DNA of 64,000 bases from Spodoptera frugiperda (Eukaryota > Arthropoda > Insecta > Lepidoptera > Noctuidae). This document shows, piece after piece, positions 58,301 to 64,000 of the stretch. The stretch covers positions 6,820,001 to 6,884,000 of the forward strand of contig NC_064215.1 of assembly GCF_023101765.2 (NCBI RefSeq). The letters are read 5' to 3'. The stretch's first letter is position 1. Every line of letters starts with the position of its first letter. The translations under genes were made by a program, and so were the position numbers. The notes beneath the pieces are model-generated. The model was not told where the DNA came from. It saw only the letters and a list, made by a program, of their open reading frames with translations, and did not search any database.

Positions 58301-58402
58301 ATAATATGATGATGTATGCATTCTTAGTATATTTTAAATATTATCTCCTACAGATACCCGGGAGGAGATTGCACATCGGACATATGGCTAGCTGAAGACT
58401 AA
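37385..58402 (+). CDS. SELENBP1: Selenium-binding protein 1 / methanethiol oxidase, complete, 11 coding exons, 476 aa
   Basis: Cytosolic SELENBP1-family methanethiol oxidase: oxidises methanethiol to formaldehyde, H2O2 and H2S (known for the human protein). CDS join: 37385-37394, 45581-45735, 49756-49941, 53717-53876, 53974-54085, 54832-55029, 55380-55477, 55933-56120, 56583-56738, 57722-57840, 58354-58402. It totals 1431 nt; all introns are GT-AG and phases agree throughout. Landmarks: DYLATVDVDP (39-48), DELHHSGWNVCSSC (67-80, including the CSSC whose Cys binds selenium in mammals), PHTTHC (132-137), GYDFWYQPYHDVM (183-195), EIRFLHDP and AAQGFVGCA in exon 6, SSWLHGELRQYDI (324-336), CQMIQLSLDGKRLY (388-401), and RYPGGDCTSDIW near the C-terminus. 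Length matches human (472 aa). No frameshift or stop is seen, so it should be functional. Introns 1-3 are large and full of mobile elements. Polyadenylation signals follow at 58624 and 58640. Confidence 0.93.
38006..38135 (+). repeat. Moth interspersed repeat (CTTCAAAATAAGGAGGTTCTC type)
   Basis: Contains aaaccgtcttcaaaataagg aggttctcagtttgacctgt, tatgtatgtttgtgcgcgat and cttgctaaacctattttgat gcggtttt. This is a sequence pattern I recognise as recurrent in lepidopteran genomes. Lies in SELENBP1 intron 1. Confidence 0.4.
38310..38439 (+). mobile_element. Helitron remnant with intact 3' end
   Basis: Carries tgtttgtccgtcaatcacac tgaaactactgaacagata and ends aaagcagctgtagaagCTAG followed by T, the Helitron 3' border. 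The 5' end is decayed. The larger Helitron at 38485 sits 45 bases further on. Confidence 0.5.
38485..39941 (+). mobile_element. Non-autonomous Helitron, complete, 1457 bp
   Basis: Begins TCTATACATATAATAAAATC after an A, and ends GTCGCGGGCAAAAGCTAG before a T, satisfying the A|TC...CTRR|T rule. Just before the end, ccacgcgaacgaagtcgcgg can form the usual 3' hairpin. The interior has a (GTCTGTTT)n run (about 38604-38640), a 150-bp direct duplication (38941-39090 / 39091-39239) and a perfect GATCTCGCGAGATC palindrome (39852-39865). No Rep/helicase frame. Lies in SELENBP1 intron 1. Confidence 0.8.
38941..39239. repeat. 150-bp tandem duplication inside the 38.5-kb Helitron
   Basis: Two units, each beginning ataattctatgtcgatcgtt and containing acacgacttcggtt(g/c)atgt, gtaaataaatagtaaaaagg and agtacaaagaaaatgc. 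They differ by a handful of substitutions and one-base indels. Confidence 0.85.
40282..40445 (+). mobile_element. Helitron 5'-end fragment
   Basis: TCTTACTAATATTATAAACG cgaaagtttgtgagattaag followed by aggatgaaacttgagattgt agtctgg, the standard start of lepidopteran Helitron copies. The 3' end is missing. In SELENBP1 intron 1. Confidence 0.5.
41190..41420. other. GC-balanced intronic island, candidate conserved non-coding element
   Basis: From atggctaccgagtcatgatc, cggccggttgctcccaaatt through ttgcttgccgccccaggcct to gcgccttaaacgagatccct. Composition differs from the surrounding intron, there is no frame, and no repeat copies occur in the window. An intronic enhancer is one option; the function is unknown. 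Confidence 0.25.
41628..42005 (+). mobile_element. Non-autonomous Helitron, complete, 378 bp, nested
   Basis: Starts TCTTTATATATATAATTCTT after A (41627) and ends GTCTGTCGGGTCCGCTAG before T (42006). Near-identical to the minus-strand copy at 22700-23076. It carries no genes. It sits inside the TTAA-flanked MITE and so is the younger insertion. Confidence 0.88.
42021..42058 (+). repeat. 13-bp tandem repeat, three units
   Basis: gatgcgtactatg, gatgcgtgctatc, gatgtgtgctatg: three consecutive 13-base units directly ahead of the long hairpin at 42059. Part of the MITE interior. Confidence 0.75.
42059..42122. repeat. Near-perfect hairpin, 30-bp arms, 4-nt loop
   Basis: Arm 42059-42088 begins gctcgagtatacgatgtatc and runs on into gataataggg; arm 42093-42122 is its reverse complement with one mismatch. 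The loop is aagc. Each arm contains CTCGAG and ATCGAT. It lies in the interior of the TTAA-flanked MITE. Confidence 0.9.
42868..42952 (+). mobile_element. SINE fragment (3' end of the 46609 family)
   Basis: tgtacattatatagcggcat tacctgccgtaatatgcacc tctgcctcccccttcaggaa taaaaggcgtgacgttg: the 3' body of the SINE family, head missing. In SELENBP1 intron 1. Confidence 0.7.
43665..44166 (-). mobile_element. Helitron, 3'-truncated inverted copy of 38485-39941
   Basis: On the minus strand it begins TCTATACATATAATAAAATC (preceded by A) and follows the 38.5-kb element with very high identity for about 500 bases, including the (GTCTGTTT)n run (here cagacaaa repeats, 44009-44047). It stops at CGGTTCATGT in the duplicated segment, with no CTAG end. 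Same intron, opposite orientation. Confidence 0.8.
44167..45176. other. Intron 1 DNA, nothing supported
   Basis: AT-rich intronic sequence of SELENBP1 with spurious short frames. One gaaaagtcattgg scrap near 44470 resembles the family B end. Confidence 0.4.
45177..45320 (+). mobile_element. Helitron-related 5' fragment
   Basis: aattataaatgtgaaagttt gtttgtttggatgtttgtcc, aatcatggtgaaaatactga, gattttgatgaaattaggta and gggtatgctg: the 5' part of a common lepidopteran Helitron, ends lost. It lies 260 bases before SELENBP1 exon 2. Confidence 0.5.
45581..45735 (+). CDS. SELENBP1: SELENBP1 coding exon 2
   Basis: Acceptor ttttcccag at 45580, donor GTTAGT at 45736. Encodes residues 4-55: THGPGYASPLDAFKNGPREE, then LLYVICVQ, DYLATVDVDP and KSPTYSQ. 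The first two bases finish the split Cys codon. Confidence 0.93.
45736..46608. other. SELENBP1 intron 2, first part, no feature supported
   Basis: AT-rich with one balanced patch (46060-46240: cagcactgctgctaattagc, gaaagcgcttcagccga) that carries a 62-aa open frame. The frame shows no splice or domain support. Confidence 0.4.
46609..46902 (+). mobile_element. Full-length tRNA-derived SINE with 10-bp target duplication
   Basis: tRNA-like head (46611-46683) with box A (TGGTGCAGTGG) and box B (GGTTCGATTCC), then a tRNA-unrelated body (gtttcggtagtagcacggag, tctggaattgtgcccaatat, ccgtaatgtgcacctctgcc, ggggataaaaggcgtgaag) ending in (TG)n. It is flanked by perfect 10-bp direct repeats, TATTTCAAAT (46599-46608 and 46903-46912). 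Internal pol III promoter expected. It is a retroposon, not a working tRNA gene. In SELENBP1 intron 2. Confidence 0.88.
46913..49198. other. SELENBP1 intron 2, no feature supported
   Basis: AT-rich intronic DNA. The longest frame (152 codons, minus strand, 48742-49200) has a phenylalanine/leucine-rich make-up but no recognised domain. Confidence 0.4.
49199..49311. repeat. Short inverted repeat (ATTTAGTCCGG / CCGGACTAAAT)
   Basis: 11-base perfect inverted repeats 49199-49209 and 49301-49311 enclose about 90 bp rich in cccggga-type motifs; a further ttgtccgggatttgttgccg ggattata follows. Could be the ends of a small MITE; no clear target duplication. Confidence 0.35.
49756..49941 (+). CDS. SELENBP1: SELENBP1 coding exon 3
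   Basis: Acceptor tttcacag, donor GTAAGT. 62 whole codons, residues 56-117: VIARTPTGSVGDELHHSGWN, CSSC (77-80), RDLLILPALKSAKVFIVDVG and PKMHK. It holds the His-His pair and the CSSC motif central to metal/selenium binding in the family. Confidence 0.95.
50225..50632 (-). mobile_element. Non-autonomous Helitron, complete, 408 bp
   Basis: Minus strand: TCTATATATTCATGGACCCC after an A; 3' end with the palindrome GGTCGAATTTCGACC, then TCTAGGCGACCACTAG before a T. The palindrome about a dozen bases before CTAG is the expected Helitron 3' hairpin. The interior has a doubled tgacgttttgtcaaata. In SELENBP1 intron 3. Confidence 0.75.
50633..51099. other. SELENBP1 intron 3, nothing supported
   Basis: AT-rich intronic DNA. 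Confidence 0.4.
51100..51237 (-). mobile_element. Helitron remnant
   Basis: On the + strand: agctcttgccagcggcttca cccgcgtttccgtgaaataa aaagtatcctatgtgttatt, then cacaaacttttaatttataa tattagtaaatgg. This is an inverted short Helitron with both ends mutated (the 3' CTAG has become a variant) and most of the middle deleted. Confidence 0.5.
51238..52890. other. SELENBP1 intron 3, nothing supported
   Basis: AT-rich intronic DNA. Short frames at 51493-51714 and 51808-52032 show no family motif. Confidence 0.4.
52891..53013 (-). mobile_element. Helitron remnant, short
   Basis: CTAG (rc) border preceded by A on the + strand (actagcttacgtg), then ttccaattttcatcccgatc cgttcagccattttggacgt gattgattaacaaacacaca, ending in tagtaaga, the inverse of a TCTTACTA start. 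Internally deleted copy. Confidence 0.45.
53014..53716. other. SELENBP1 intron 3, end, nothing supported
   Basis: Contains a balanced block 53557-53716 open on both strands. It reads as non-family sequence and is placed in the intron because the exon 4 acceptor at 53716 follows it. Confidence 0.4.
53717..53876 (+). CDS. SELENBP1: SELENBP1 coding exon 4
   Basis: Acceptor attaccag, donor GTGAAT. Residues 118-170 plus one base: VIDGSVMRSFNCSYPHTTHC, LATGEIMISTMGDKD, GKGDFVLIDSKTLEMK. A second possible acceptor, ctgcag, 40 bases inside the exon would break the frame, so the upstream one was chosen. An 86-aa ORF in another phase overlaps this exon and is a shadow. Confidence 0.93.
53974..54085 (+). 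CDS. SELENBP1: SELENBP1 coding exon 5
   Basis: Acceptor tttttcag, donor GTAAGT; separated from exon 4 by an intron of only 97 bp. Residues 171-207: GSWTKGNKLAKFGYDFWYQP, YHDVMFSTEWGTPKRFK. Ends with two bases of Thr208. Confidence 0.95.
54086..54831. other. SELENBP1 intron 5, nothing supported
   Basis: AT-rich intronic DNA, 746 bp. Confidence 0.5.
54832..55029 (+). CDS. SELENBP1: SELENBP1 coding exon 6
   Basis: Acceptor catccccag, donor GTATGA. Residues 208-273: TGFHPEDTVDKDHYGTSLNI, YKWSTRELQQVIDLG, EIRFLHDPKAAQGFVGCALH. Ends with AG of Arg274. Confidence 0.95.
55380..55477 (+). CDS. SELENBP1: SELENBP1 coding exon 7
   Basis: Acceptor tttatttag, donor GTAACT. Residues 274-306: RFYKISDGTWKADKVIDIPA, KKVSKDGVESEIN, plus the first base of Gly307. 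Confidence 0.93.
55933..56120 (+). CDS. SELENBP1: SELENBP1 coding exon 8
   Basis: Acceptor atttttag, donor GTGAGA. Residues 307-369: GLLGDILISLDDKYLYTSSW, LHGELRQYDITNPEHPKLTG, KVNLGGII and ETKLIEDRESK. Carries the highly conserved WLHGxLRQYDI block. Confidence 0.95.
56583..56738 (+). CDS. SELENBP1: SELENBP1 coding exon 9
   Basis: Acceptor catcaccag, donor GTAAAA. 52 codons, residues 370-421: TVVQPEPLKVKGKILHGSCQ, MIQLSLDGKRLYASSSLFSP, WDKQFYPNMAKE. Confidence 0.95.
57383..57527 (+). mobile_element. tRNA-derived SINE, second family, internally deleted
   Basis: Head gactgcacggttaatgcggt ggctgggcaactggctgccg, box B gggttcgattccc, then ctctctatgtaatccacaaa ttg joined directly to ccacgacacaggaaataatc ttaatgtggggcaacg. 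Compared with 13115-13299 it lacks the middle segment. In SELENBP1 intron 9. Confidence 0.7.
57722..57840 (+). CDS. SELENBP1: SELENBP1 coding exon 10
   Basis: Acceptor tatcgccag, donor GTACGA. Residues 422-460: GGWIVKLDVDTVNGGMKLDP, DFLVHFGNEPDGPVLPHEM; ends with AG of Arg461. The neighbouring minus-strand frame of 145 aa is a shadow. Confidence 0.95.
58140..58272. mobile_element. Small MITE with 33-bp terminal inverted repeats, TA-flanked (mariner-like)
   Basis: The left end CTAGAATTGGAACTTAAAAC continues as gggatatttat; the right end is its reverse complement with few mismatches. Both ends are bordered by TA, the target duplication of Tc1/mariner elements. The interior contains tgatcatggcgcttgcaaca gtgccgaaatatcg. 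No transposase. Located in the last SELENBP1 intron, 80 bases before the terminal exon. Confidence 0.55.
58354..58402 (+). CDS. SELENBP1: SELENBP1 terminal coding exon 11
   Basis: Acceptor tctcctacag at 58353. Residues 461-476: RYPGGDCTSDIWLAED, then TAA at 58400-58402. The RYPGGDCxSDIW ending is diagnostic for the family; the last four residues are an extra tail compared with human. Confidence 0.94.
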
Positions 58403-58623
58403 ACACTACGATAATGCTTCATGACATGTGCCAATATTTTTGTACGCGTGTTCTAACAATAATACATTAAATATATTCATATTATATCTACGACTTTTTC
58501 ATATTAAACTAGAATAGTAAAGCATTTTGTTCAGTTTAGGCAACGACGTAATAATTGATATAAACAATGAAATATTGTAAAATTGTATTTTGTATAAAAT
58601 TGTAACGCTTTTAGGTAGGTATT

Positions 58624-58645
58624 AATAAAATGTATATCTAATAAA
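58624..58645 (+). terminator. SELENBP1: SELENBP1 polyadenylation signals
   Basis: Two canonical AATAAA hexamers (58624-58629 and 58640-58645) about 220-240 bases after the stop, followed by a T-rich run (atgttgttttatttttaata). Confidence 0.7.
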
Positions 58646-58829
58646 ATATGTTGTTTTATTTTTAATAGTCTTAACGTTTAACTAATTAAACTAATACTAC
58701 TATTAGTCTTAATGAATAGGTATGATATAAAATAATTAAAAATAGTAATAAACTTTATGGTTTAAATTTTTAACTTACTAATTTCGATCAAATTAAGTCA
58801 TTTACTTATAGTTATGATTCTTGCTCAAG

Positions 58830-59039
58830 CTCAAAGAGCCATCAGACCACCACAGATGGTTCCCAGTAGAGCCGATGCCTGATCCGGAGCTACGGACTAC
58901 GTAGCGGATTTACCGGGGCTCCGGCTCGAAAAGTAGGAGCAGGAACGGAGTAGTTTTTAGTCAGTAAGAGTCTGACACTCTCTCTCGCCTCGCTCAAGGC
59001 GAGATAAGTTTTTAGATTATTTTCTCCACTTAAAAAAGG
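58830..59039 (+). repeat. Interspersed repeat, family B, fullest copy
   Basis: ctcaaagagccatcagacca ccacagatggttcccagtag, gccgatgcctgatccggagc, tagcggatttaccggggctc cggctcgaaaag, gtagtttttagtcagtaaga gtctgacactctctctcgcc, ttttctccacttaaaaaagg. Defines both ends of the family. It lies just past the SELENBP1 polyadenylation signals. Confidence 0.65.
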
Positions 59040-59487
59040 CTAGTATTAAAAATACATCTACATAACACGTGAGGAAAACGAAACCTGATAATACTATTAT
59101 AATAATCACATTATAATACTGTAACGTTATCTTTAATAAACACGGCAAAAGTTCAATGCAATTCATTTATTCATACTTTCCATTCAATTAAGTCCAGGAA
59201 TTCATATACACGTGGGATGACTGCATAGCAGAGGTCAAATTAGCAACGTTTTCGTGTTAATTGTAGGTTTGGGACCGAGTTATATAAGTATGAGCACAAA
59301 ATGTTTCCATGAAATGAATGCATAATCAGTTTAGTGTATTTGACATAACAAAATGTCGCTCTTTTTAATCTCTTGTCTGTTGGTATATGAGACGCAATGG
59401 AAAACATTTGTATCTCGCGATCAGGGTTTGCCGGAACTTAATGGTGGAAATGTAAGGCAGAAAAACACTAGTTATTTTATGAGTTCC
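59040..59487. other. Intergenic, nothing supported
   Basis: AT-rich DNA. Confidence 0.4.
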
Positions 59488-59550
59488 ACGTAATAGGGGG
59501 TAAAACTATTGCCACATATAATGCACTAGTAACAGTCTTCGAGTTATCAT
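59488..59550 (-). mobile_element. SINE fragment (46609 family), decayed
   Basis: tgagttccacgtaatagggg gtaaaactattgccacatat aatgcac: an inverted remnant of the SINE body (ATATGGCAATAGGCTCACCC...CCTATTACATGGGACT). Confidence 0.5.
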
Positions 59551-60690
59551 TGGGAATATCTCGAAAAGTAAAAATAATGCTATGCAAGTATGCAACTCTA
59601 TCCTTTAACTTTTATTTCAGCAAAAACTTACTTGGTAAGTTATTGTAAAATTTTTATTAGGTTCAAGGTTGAGAAGAATAAATAATTGAGCTATCTGTAT
59701 GTGCACGAAAAATGTAAATAAATACTATTTTTTGCTATCTGGTATATTTACAGTAGTGAGCAAATAAAAAAGTGATGATAAGTAAGCATCTTTAAATATA
59801 CAGTTCAATCAATATTTGGATTATAGATAGTTCCTTCACAAGTAAAAACAGTATCTAATACGTATATTATAGTTTACGAAAACTAAGTAAGTAAACAATA
59901 ATTAACACAATTTGAAAGAAATTGACTAAACGTCCTATCTAGTTTTAAGGCCTAAGAAAGTCATATTTACATCATATTAGCATATATCTCCTCTATCTTG
60001 CCATTCTCAACTTTGAACCGTAGGTACACACATAACATAAAAACAATACACAAAAATAACACACAAACAATAGCTACTATTTTTCTATGTACGAAAAAGA
60101 TAAAAGACGTTATTTATTTTATAGCGTAGCTGTAAAGACGTGTGGTATCGTAGTTTACATATTGTCCCCTAAACGACCCGATAGGAAATTTATTTCTGTC
60201 CCTAAACAATATTAAGGCACCTGATCTTGATAGAATGTAATAAAGGAACTGATATTGGAAAAAAAAACGGTATAAAAATGACGTAGTGTAAATCGATTTT
60301 ATATTCAATAATAACGAACGATGCTTCTCCCGTGTTTTTGTATTTATAACTGAACTGTTTTTACAACAATTGTTTTCGATACAAAATTGATACAAAGGAA
60401 TTCATAAAGTACTTATTAAATGCCTCTGAGTGTGGCAGTAAATATTATAGAAAATAACACATTTACATGTCAAATGTTGAATTAGCAATATGAATTAAAA
60501 GTCCATACGCTAGTGTATGTAGGCTTTCTAAAATCCGGCAAGTCCGTATAAAACAATTGTCAAGTAAAGACGAAACATAAAGCGTTCATTCTAATCTATT
60601 TATTGCTAAGATCAATTTTGAGACAGTACCTAACTAGGGTGTCTGAGACTGACCTTTGATTACCATTACTAGTATTTTAGTTTTTTTTTT
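59551..60690. other. Intergenic, nothing supported
   Basis: AT-rich DNA. Confidence 0.4.
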
Positions 60691-60757
60691 ATGGTATAAG
60701 CCGGTAAACTCCAGTCGAACGCCCTATTCGTGCATAAGCATGGCTGTCCAACACTTA
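60691..60757 (+). repeat. Interspersed repeat, family A, internally deleted
   Basis: atggtataagccggtaaact joined to ccagtcgaacgccctattcg tgcataagcatggctgtcca: the start and the end of family A with the middle lost. Confidence 0.55.
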
Positions 60758-62040
60758 CATTTTATATTAATCAATTAATCATAATCAATAGACTGCAATG
60801 GTAACACTGTCTGTCGCACAATAATACCTAATTTAGCATTTATAAATCCCACCACTATAAAATAATACCAGTGAAGTTTCCAACATCTTTCCTACGAGCG
60901 TTTTTCTCATCCGACTTAATTAATTCAATTATTCATTTTCTCCGCTCAGTCTGGCCTTCAGAATCCTTAATGACCACTCTATTAGTTCATCTCCTACAAC
61001 ATCCAACCGCTTTTAAAGATATAAGTAATTTTCTTTAAGAAAAAAAGTAATCTAACATTTATTCTATAAGACCAAGATTTTATAAATAACTTAAGAATCT
61101 GTGCTCTCTCTACGATTAAAAGAAAATGCTAGAAATAGATGTTGAATTAAATAAGTTTGAATCGTAACTCTACAACATGACGAAATCTCCACTAAATCTC
61201 CATTCGAGTTTGTGGCTGGTCCGGGAACATCGAAATAAGTTCGTAAACAAAACCTTACACCATAATAAACGCACCAAACCTTCTCACAGTTAAAAGCTAA
61301 AGGAAAAATACTGCAGTCGTTTACAAAAATTTTCGAACGCCATTACTTTTCCATCAATTACCTCCTTAATTACATTTCTTGAGCTTAAAAAGAACATTAC
61401 TAAGGTTTATAGTCCTTTGTAGACCCAAATTCTAATCTGGACACACCAATCGATGGAAATGGAACAAAATAGAGATTGCTTTCAGGGTAATGAAAGGGCT
61501 TTGAGGGTCCAGGGCTGTCCATGTCACGTTAATAATCATTACGGTATAAAAAAGTGTGTACTCTAAATTTTCGTTCAAGGATTCAGACTGTGATTAGTTT
61601 TGTACGTGTAATAAAGTGCGTGTTACGCGTGAATGGGTAATTGAGGCTATAAGAGGGTGCCAATGAGGTTTTATGGGCTTGGAAAGCCGTATCTGGTAGT
61701 AACATTGTTCTAAGTGCGCTCAAATGGTTATGTGATCCCAACGAATCGTGTCTGAGGATTTGTGGTTCACATACTTTTACCTGATCTACATTTAATTTGC
61801 TTTCTCAGGTTCTTTTTGAGGTAACTTTTAACGTAGCAATTTTTATGTCTAACCATGCTTTACCGATTAGTCTTATTTCGATTTGTGGTTTTAGGACACA
61901 AAATACGACTACTAAGGTGGGCATAAACTGATGAGATATAACATGTTTCGACATCACTGATTTTTAGAAGCCAGTGATGGCGCCAATAATCTACAAAAGA
62001 TCTTTATTTAATGTAGAACTATCAATTTGGAACGAGAAAA
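60758..62040. other. Intergenic; balanced patch at 61400-61700, no gene seen
   Basis: AT-rich except for about 300 bases (tttgtagacccaaattctaa, ggctttgagggtccagggct gtccatgtcacgttaataat) that stand out in composition and have no frame. Possibly a conserved non-coding element. Confidence 0.35.
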
Positions 62041-62258
62041 ATACTAAATTAACTAGAAATCACGAATATGAATGGAAAAAAGCTCTAATTGTTTCGAGTC
62101 ACAGGAGGAACTCTTCATCATGAGCAACGTGCGCAGATGTGGCGACGCCGTGCAGCCCACTGTTATGTACCATTGTCACTCGAAACTATTAGAGCTTTTC
62201 TCCATGAATGTACGTGAGTAAACCGTGATTTTTAGTTAATTTTGGTATGTCTCACGAT
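62041..62258. mobile_element. Foldback/MITE-like element, family C
   Basis: Left: actaaattaactagaaatca cgaat, then ggaaaaaagctctaattgtt tcgagtcac. Right: gtcactcgaaactattagag cttttctcc, then tacgtgagtaaaccgtgatt tttagttaatt and ggtatgtctcacg. The inner blocks are about 29-bp inverted repeats. The core is GC-rich (gcgcagatgtggcgacgccg tgcagcc). Confidence 0.65.
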
Positions 62259-62824
62259 ATTTATTATAAAAATAGACAAAAATACTGTTTAGTTACTAAA
62301 TACTCTAAAGCATAATGTCAGCCAGTCATTAATTAAGGGTCCTAATTTAGTACATAACGTTCCTTGCGGAACGTGAAAATGTCTGTCTAGTACCTAACTA
62401 AAATGCTCTAAGCACAATGTCAGTCAGTCACTAAGTAAGTAAATACTACTCCAAAATTTAATTTAAGGCCCTATAAAGTTGGCAGAATTTAATTCAGTGT
62501 CGTGTACGTGACGCATGTCTATAATTACAAGTTACTAGAATCGTTACGTAGTTTCTCTTGTTTAAAGACATTGTTTCAGTCTTCGCTGTCACGTTTCATA
62601 CAATTGAAATTCTTGTTGAAGTGAATCTTTGAACATGTTTAAGTTGAGTATTCTTTGGACACATTTATTGTACATGGACAAATTTTGTTGAAATGAAAAT
62701 GATGACACTATTCTGTATGTAAACAATGTTTCATATCATAAGGTAGGTCGTAAATCTAGTAGTTTCAGCGTGATTGACGGACAAACAAATAAACTTTCAC
62801 ATTTATATCAATAGGATCATTATA
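62259..62824. other. Intergenic; Helitron scrap near 62765-62812
   Basis: AT-rich DNA. At 62765 cagcgtgattgacggacaaa caaataaactttcacattta resembles the inverse of a Helitron 5' part. Two direct copies of a tctaaagcataatgtcagcc agtca-type block are found near 62306 and 62405. Confidence 0.4.
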
Positions 62825-62928
62825 ATCATCATCATCAGCCTGTTCTTGTCCACTGCTGGACACTCTCCAATGGCACGCCACTGAGCTCGATCTTCAGCTC
62901 TACGCATCCAACCACTATCAGCCACAGT
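62825..62928 (-). mobile_element. LINE 3'-tail remnant (RTE-like), inverted
   Basis: atcatcatcatcagcctgtt cttgtccactgctggacact, caatggcacgccactgagct cgatcttcagctctacgcat ccaaccactatcagccac: the reverse strand of the widespread insect LINE tail with its (GAT)n end. Confidence 0.6.
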
Positions 62929-63250
62929 AGGATACATCAGTAGGATAGTCGTACTTAAAATCAATGTACCACCTACCTACTTAACTAAACTTAAAGATTT
63001 TTCCTCTTAGTATCGGAAACCAAATGCTCGTAAAAGTAAAGGTTCTCTAAATGGGTATCGCCTCATTGATCTGGTAATAGCAGCTTTCCCGTACAGATTC
63101 TGAGGTTAAATCCTTAGGTCAAGCTGGAAGTAATTAGATTTCTGTGTTAGAAAAAGCTGCTTTACGAATTAGATTTGCTACAGGATTAGATATAGTGTAG
63201 TTAGGGTTTATTTTTCTATGCTCATTAGGTATACTAGCTACCATAGAGAT
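62929..63250. other. Intergenic, nothing supported
   Basis: AT-rich DNA. Confidence 0.4.
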
Positions 63251-63258
63251 GCCATATA

Positions 63259-63424
63259 CAGTGCCGGCGTAGGGGCCACTGACACCCCGGGCGAAAATAT
63301 TGTGGCGCCCACTTGAGGGAAGCAATATCAAGTGTTAGTAGTAGTTTTTCATTTTATTGGCGCCCCCCAGACTTTGTCGCCCTGGGCCATCGGCCCCTGT
63401 CGCCCCCCCCTAACGCCGGCACTG
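63259..63424. mobile_element. hAT-type MITE, complete, 166 bp
   Basis: Terminal inverted repeats CAGTGCCGGCGTAGGGG (left) and CAGTGCCGGCGTTAGGGG (right, reverse complement; one-base indel), flanked by perfect 8-bp direct repeats GCCATATA (63251-63258 and 63425-63432). 8-bp duplications and CAGTG-type ends are typical of hAT elements. No transposase. Directly abuts a family C element. Confidence 0.9.
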
Positions 63425-63430
63425 GCCATA

Positions 63431-63620
63431 TACTAAATTAACTAAAAAATCACAGTTTACTTACATGCATATTGCGCAGCGTGCGCAGATGCGGCGACGT
63501 CGCGCAGCCTACTCTGTCTCGTGTGCGCACGCTGCTCATGATGAAGAGTCCTTCTGTGACTCGAAACTAGTAGAGCTTTTCTCGATGAATGTAGGTAAGT
63601 AAACCAATTTTTTAGTTAAA
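63431..63620. mobile_element. Foldback/MITE-like element, family C
   Basis: tactaaattaactaaaaaat cacagtttacttac at the left; gtaggtaagtaaaccaattt tttagttaa at the right. Core: gcgcagcgtgcgcagatgcg gcgacgtcgcgcagcc, then tgtgcgcacgctgctcatga tgaagagtcc and gactcgaaactagtagagct. The hAT MITE sits at its left border. Confidence 0.65.
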
Positions 63621-64000
63621 ATAGATAAGTACCAAAACACTAGAAGATGAAAATCTTTCACCTACCTAGGAATTGCATGTGTAAAAGCGAGAAGTATAAT
63701 AGCAGCGTGTTTTCATTTCATCAGAGACTTCATCTGAGATCATCAGCAAGACTAAACAAAATGCCGTATTTTAGAGCAGTTTTGCCATTTTAACCATTTA
63801 ACGACTGCAATCAAACAGCTTTTTCAATCATTTTATAATTTTCTATTCCATTTAAAACTAGTTTAATATTTTAACAGCAAATATGTTGCAGCGAGGAAAT
63901 TAACTTCTTTGAAGCATTTAAAACTGCTGTATCGCTGTGTATGAAGCAAGTTAAATAGTAAAAAAACTTCCCCTTTGACTATCAAAGGAAAAATAATGAA
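63621..64000. other. Right edge of window, nothing supported
   Basis: AT-rich DNA without frames or repeats that I recognise. Confidence 0.4.

Overview
This window looks like nuclear DNA of a moth or butterfly (Lepidoptera), most likely a noctuoid moth. It is AT-rich and intron-rich. It carries an insulin precursor with a bombyxin-type A chain, tRNA-headed SINEs, short Helitrons with A|TC...CTAG|T borders, and other interspersed repeats that I recognise from lepidopteran genomes. The species assignment is inference.

Three loci look like real genes, all on the + strand. (1) 6082-6417 is a single-exon insulin-related (bombyxin-like) preprohormone of 111 aa, with all six insulin cysteines in canonical spacing. 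(2) 34812-35324 is an unrecognised 170-aa protein with an N-terminal hydrophobic anchor or signal and a highly basic, helical C-terminal part, lying below a GC-rich promoter-like stretch. (3) About 37.35-58.65 kb holds a complete selenium-binding protein 1 / methanethiol oxidase gene. I joined eleven coding exons by hand (37385-37394, 45581-45735, 49756-49941, 53717-53876, 53974-54085, 54832-55029, 55380-55477, 55933-56120, 56583-56738, 57722-57840, 58354-58402). All introns are GT-AG, every phase agrees, and the product is 476 aa against 472 in human. The first coding exon holds only 10 coding bases and is followed by an intron of about 8.2 kb.

Layout: 0-6 kb is repeat-rich intergenic DNA; 6.0-6.4 kb is the insulin-like gene; 6.4-34.5 kb is a long gene-poor stretch of transposon remnants (Helitrons, foldback elements, SINEs, a decayed LINE at 27.65-28.5 kb, and a TCACTC/TC microsatellite). 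34.5-35.3 kb is the 170-aa gene; 37.3-58.7 kb is the methanethiol oxidase gene, whose introns hold most of the well-delimited mobile elements. 58.7-64 kb is again intergenic repeats, including an intact hAT-type MITE with 8-bp target duplications.

The three genes show no obvious functional link. The insulin-like peptide is a secreted hormone, and the methanethiol oxidase is a cytosolic sulphur-metabolism enzyme. I saw no CRISPR array, true tRNA or rRNA gene. The best-resolved unusual structures are the nested insertion at 41507-42252 (a Helitron inside a TTAA-flanked MITE that also carries a 30-bp-arm hairpin), the 38.5-kb Helitron with an inverted partial copy 5 kb away, and the divergent B chain of the insulin peptide.
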